Made by a program: the position numbers and the translations under genes. The notes under the pieces are model-generated. The model did no database searches, was not told the origin of the DNA, and worked only from the letters and a program-made list of their open reading frames with translations. A DNA stretch of 5,170 nt from Fimenecus sp051881335 (GTDB lineage Bacteria; Bacillota; Clostridia; Oscillospirales; Acutalibacteraceae), in NCBI GenBank assembly GCA_051881335.1, contig JBJEPR010000070.1, positions 1-5,170 on the forward strand, in the 5' to 3' direction. Each line of letters opens with the position of its first letter. The stretch's first letter is position 1. Positions 4,435 to 5,170 of the stretch are shown here, one piece after another.

Positions 4435-4463
4435 GGAACACCGAACGGAATTTTCGATATACT
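4435..4463 (+). promoter_or_regulatory. Tentative feoAB promoter
   Basis: The -10 box TATACT (4458-4463) has a weak -35 GGAACA (4435-4440) at 17 bases. The -35 area contains CGGAA twice, 12 bases apart (4434-4438 and 4446-4450). A Fur- or DtxR-type iron box is not recognisable by eye. Confidence 0.3.
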
Positions 4464-4498
4464 GACAGTGAGCAAAAATATCCGTTTGGGGGCAAGGT

Positions 4499-4747
4499 AT
4501 GAAACGAAACTGCAAAAGAATGTCCGCTCTGAAAGTCGGTGAAACCGCCACGGTACAATGCATTGCCGAAAACGCCGCTCTGCGCCGCCGCCTGCGGGAA
4601 TTGGGGCTTTGCGACGGGGCAAAGGTCACCTGCACCTTACAGGGCGCGCATCACGATATAGCCGTATACAAAATCTGCGGGGCACAAATTGCCGTGCGCG
4701 ACTGCGACGCCCAACATGTATGGGTACTTGCGGAGGTGGCGGAATGA
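4499..4747 (+). CDS. feoA: Ferrous iron transport accessory protein FeoA
   Basis: This 82-residue cytoplasmic protein has an SH3-like fold and supports FeoB in Fe(II) uptake. The family pattern is clear: MSALKVGETATVQCI (8-22), the signature RRRLRELGLCDGAKV (29-43), then HHDIAVYKICGAQIAVRDCDAQHVWV (51-76), which matches the usual P.a....G..iaLr..dA..i.V ending. ATG 4499 is preceded by GGGGG 6 bases upstream. ATG 4520 (Met8) would give the more usual short N-terminus but has a weaker site. It contains five cysteines (5, 21, 38, 45 and 60) plus one at 69, which is more than I expect for FeoA. The stop codon overlaps the feoB start as ATGA, so the two are co-translated. Confidence 0.93.
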   Translation: MKRNCKRMSALKVGETATVQCIAENAALRRRLRELGLCDGAKVTCTLQGAHHDIAVYKICGAQIAVRDCDAQHVWVLAEVAE

Positions 4748-5170
4748 ACGCGGCAGAAACGCCTTCCAAGACTGACAAAACCATTGCGCTTGCGGGCAAT
4801 CCGAATGTCGGGAAAAGCACGGTATTTAATGCGTTGACGGGAATGCACCAGCACACAGGGAATTGGGCGGGCAAAACCGTCGGTAATGCGTTCGGGAACT
4901 ACCGTTATGAGAACCGACAATATACGCTTGTGGACTTACCGGGTACATATTCCCTGTTTGCCCACTCAAAAGAGGAGGAGTTTGCGGGCGAATACATTAC
5001 CGCCGGGAAAAGCGACGCGGTGGCGGTGGTCTGCGACGCCACCTGCCTTGCGCGGAGTTTGCATTTGGTCTTACAAATCGCCGAGCGCACGCCGAATGTG
5101 CTCGTCTGCGTCAATTTGATGGACGAAGCCAAGCGCCACGGGTTAGAAATTGATTTGGAGGAACTTTCTT
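4744..5170 (+). CDS. feoB: Ferrous iron transporter FeoB, N-terminal G domain (3' end outside window)
   Basis: The first 142 residues of the FeoB Fe(II) permease are visible, covering most of its N-terminal GTPase domain. G1/P-loop is GNPNVGKS (18-25). G2 is HTGNWAGKT (37-45), with the switch-I Thr38. G3 is DLPGTYSL (64-71). G4 is NLMD (124-127), followed by EAKRHG. All are intact and typical of FeoB. The segment FAHSKEEEFAGEYI (72-85) is the usual switch-II acidic stretch. The membrane part, which carries Fe(II) across the cytoplasmic membrane, lies beyond the window. The ATG at 4744 overlaps the feoA stop codon (ATGA), the normal arrangement of a feoAB operon. The open frame runs to the last base with no stop. 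Confidence 0.97.
   Translation, partial: MNAAETPSKTDKTIALAGNPNVGKSTVFNALTGMHQHTGNWAGKTVGNAFGNYRYENRQYTLVDLPGTYSLFAHSKEEEFAGEYITAGKSDAVAVVCDATCLARSLHLVLQIAERTPNVLVCVNLMDEAKRHGLEIDLEELS

Noticed and set aside
4367..4558. N-terminal extension of the spoIIAA frame up to 4558
   Set aside because: The extension has no similarity to SpoIIAA, overlaps the feoA start, and the AAAGGAGG site at 4374-4381 clearly marks ATG 4366.

Overview
The window looks like a chromosomal segment of a spore-forming, low-to-medium GC Firmicute, most likely a Clostridia member near the Oscillospirales/Ruminococcaceae. The reasons are a complete spoIIA sporulation operon, strong AAGGAGG-type ribosome binding sites, a sortase-type cell-wall anchored protein with bacterial Ig-like (Big_3-like) repeats, and a short sigma-F that I recall from that lineage. 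The lineage call is an inference from family resemblance, not from a search.

Layout from left to right. (1) Positions 1-221 hold the 3' end of a plus-strand gene, probably a DUF5696-type protein, closed by a hairpin at 245-272. (2) An AT-rich promoter region (273-434) contains a sigma-A-like promoter overlapped by a near-perfect 16-bp palindrome. It drives a 254-residue YjdF/DUF2238-like membrane protein (435-1199). (3) A bidirectional terminator (1212-1250) separates that gene from a convergent minus-strand gene (1277-2272). This encodes a secreted Ig-like protein with an IPKTG sorting signal. Its promoter is a perfect consensus TTGACA-17-TATAAT whose spacer is filled by a perfect 19-bp palindrome. 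(4) Divergent from it is a single-domain XRE-type regulator of 67 residues (2406-2609), an obvious candidate for binding that palindrome. (5) A gene-free stretch (2610-2948) is rich in hairpins: one terminator for the XRE gene, one bidirectional terminator, and a pair of imperfect inverted repeats at its edges. (6) The minus-strand spoIIAA-spoIIAB-sigF operon (4366 down to 2949) has overlapping genes. (7) Divergent from spoIIA is feoA-feoB (4499 to beyond the window end), the ferrous iron uptake genes, joined by an ATGA overlap.

How the genes work together. SpoIIAA, SpoIIAB and sigma-F form the classic partner-switching module: SpoIIAB holds sigma-F and phosphorylates SpoIIAA, and unphosphorylated SpoIIAA releases sigma-F in the forespore. 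FeoA and FeoB form the Fe(II) transporter. The XRE regulator, the palindromic promoter and the wall-anchored protein form a plausible but unproven regulatory pair. I see no CRISPR array, tRNA, rRNA or transposase gene. No clearly new defence or mobile system is visible. The most distinctive signals are the two palindrome-overlapped promoters and the structured intergenic region.
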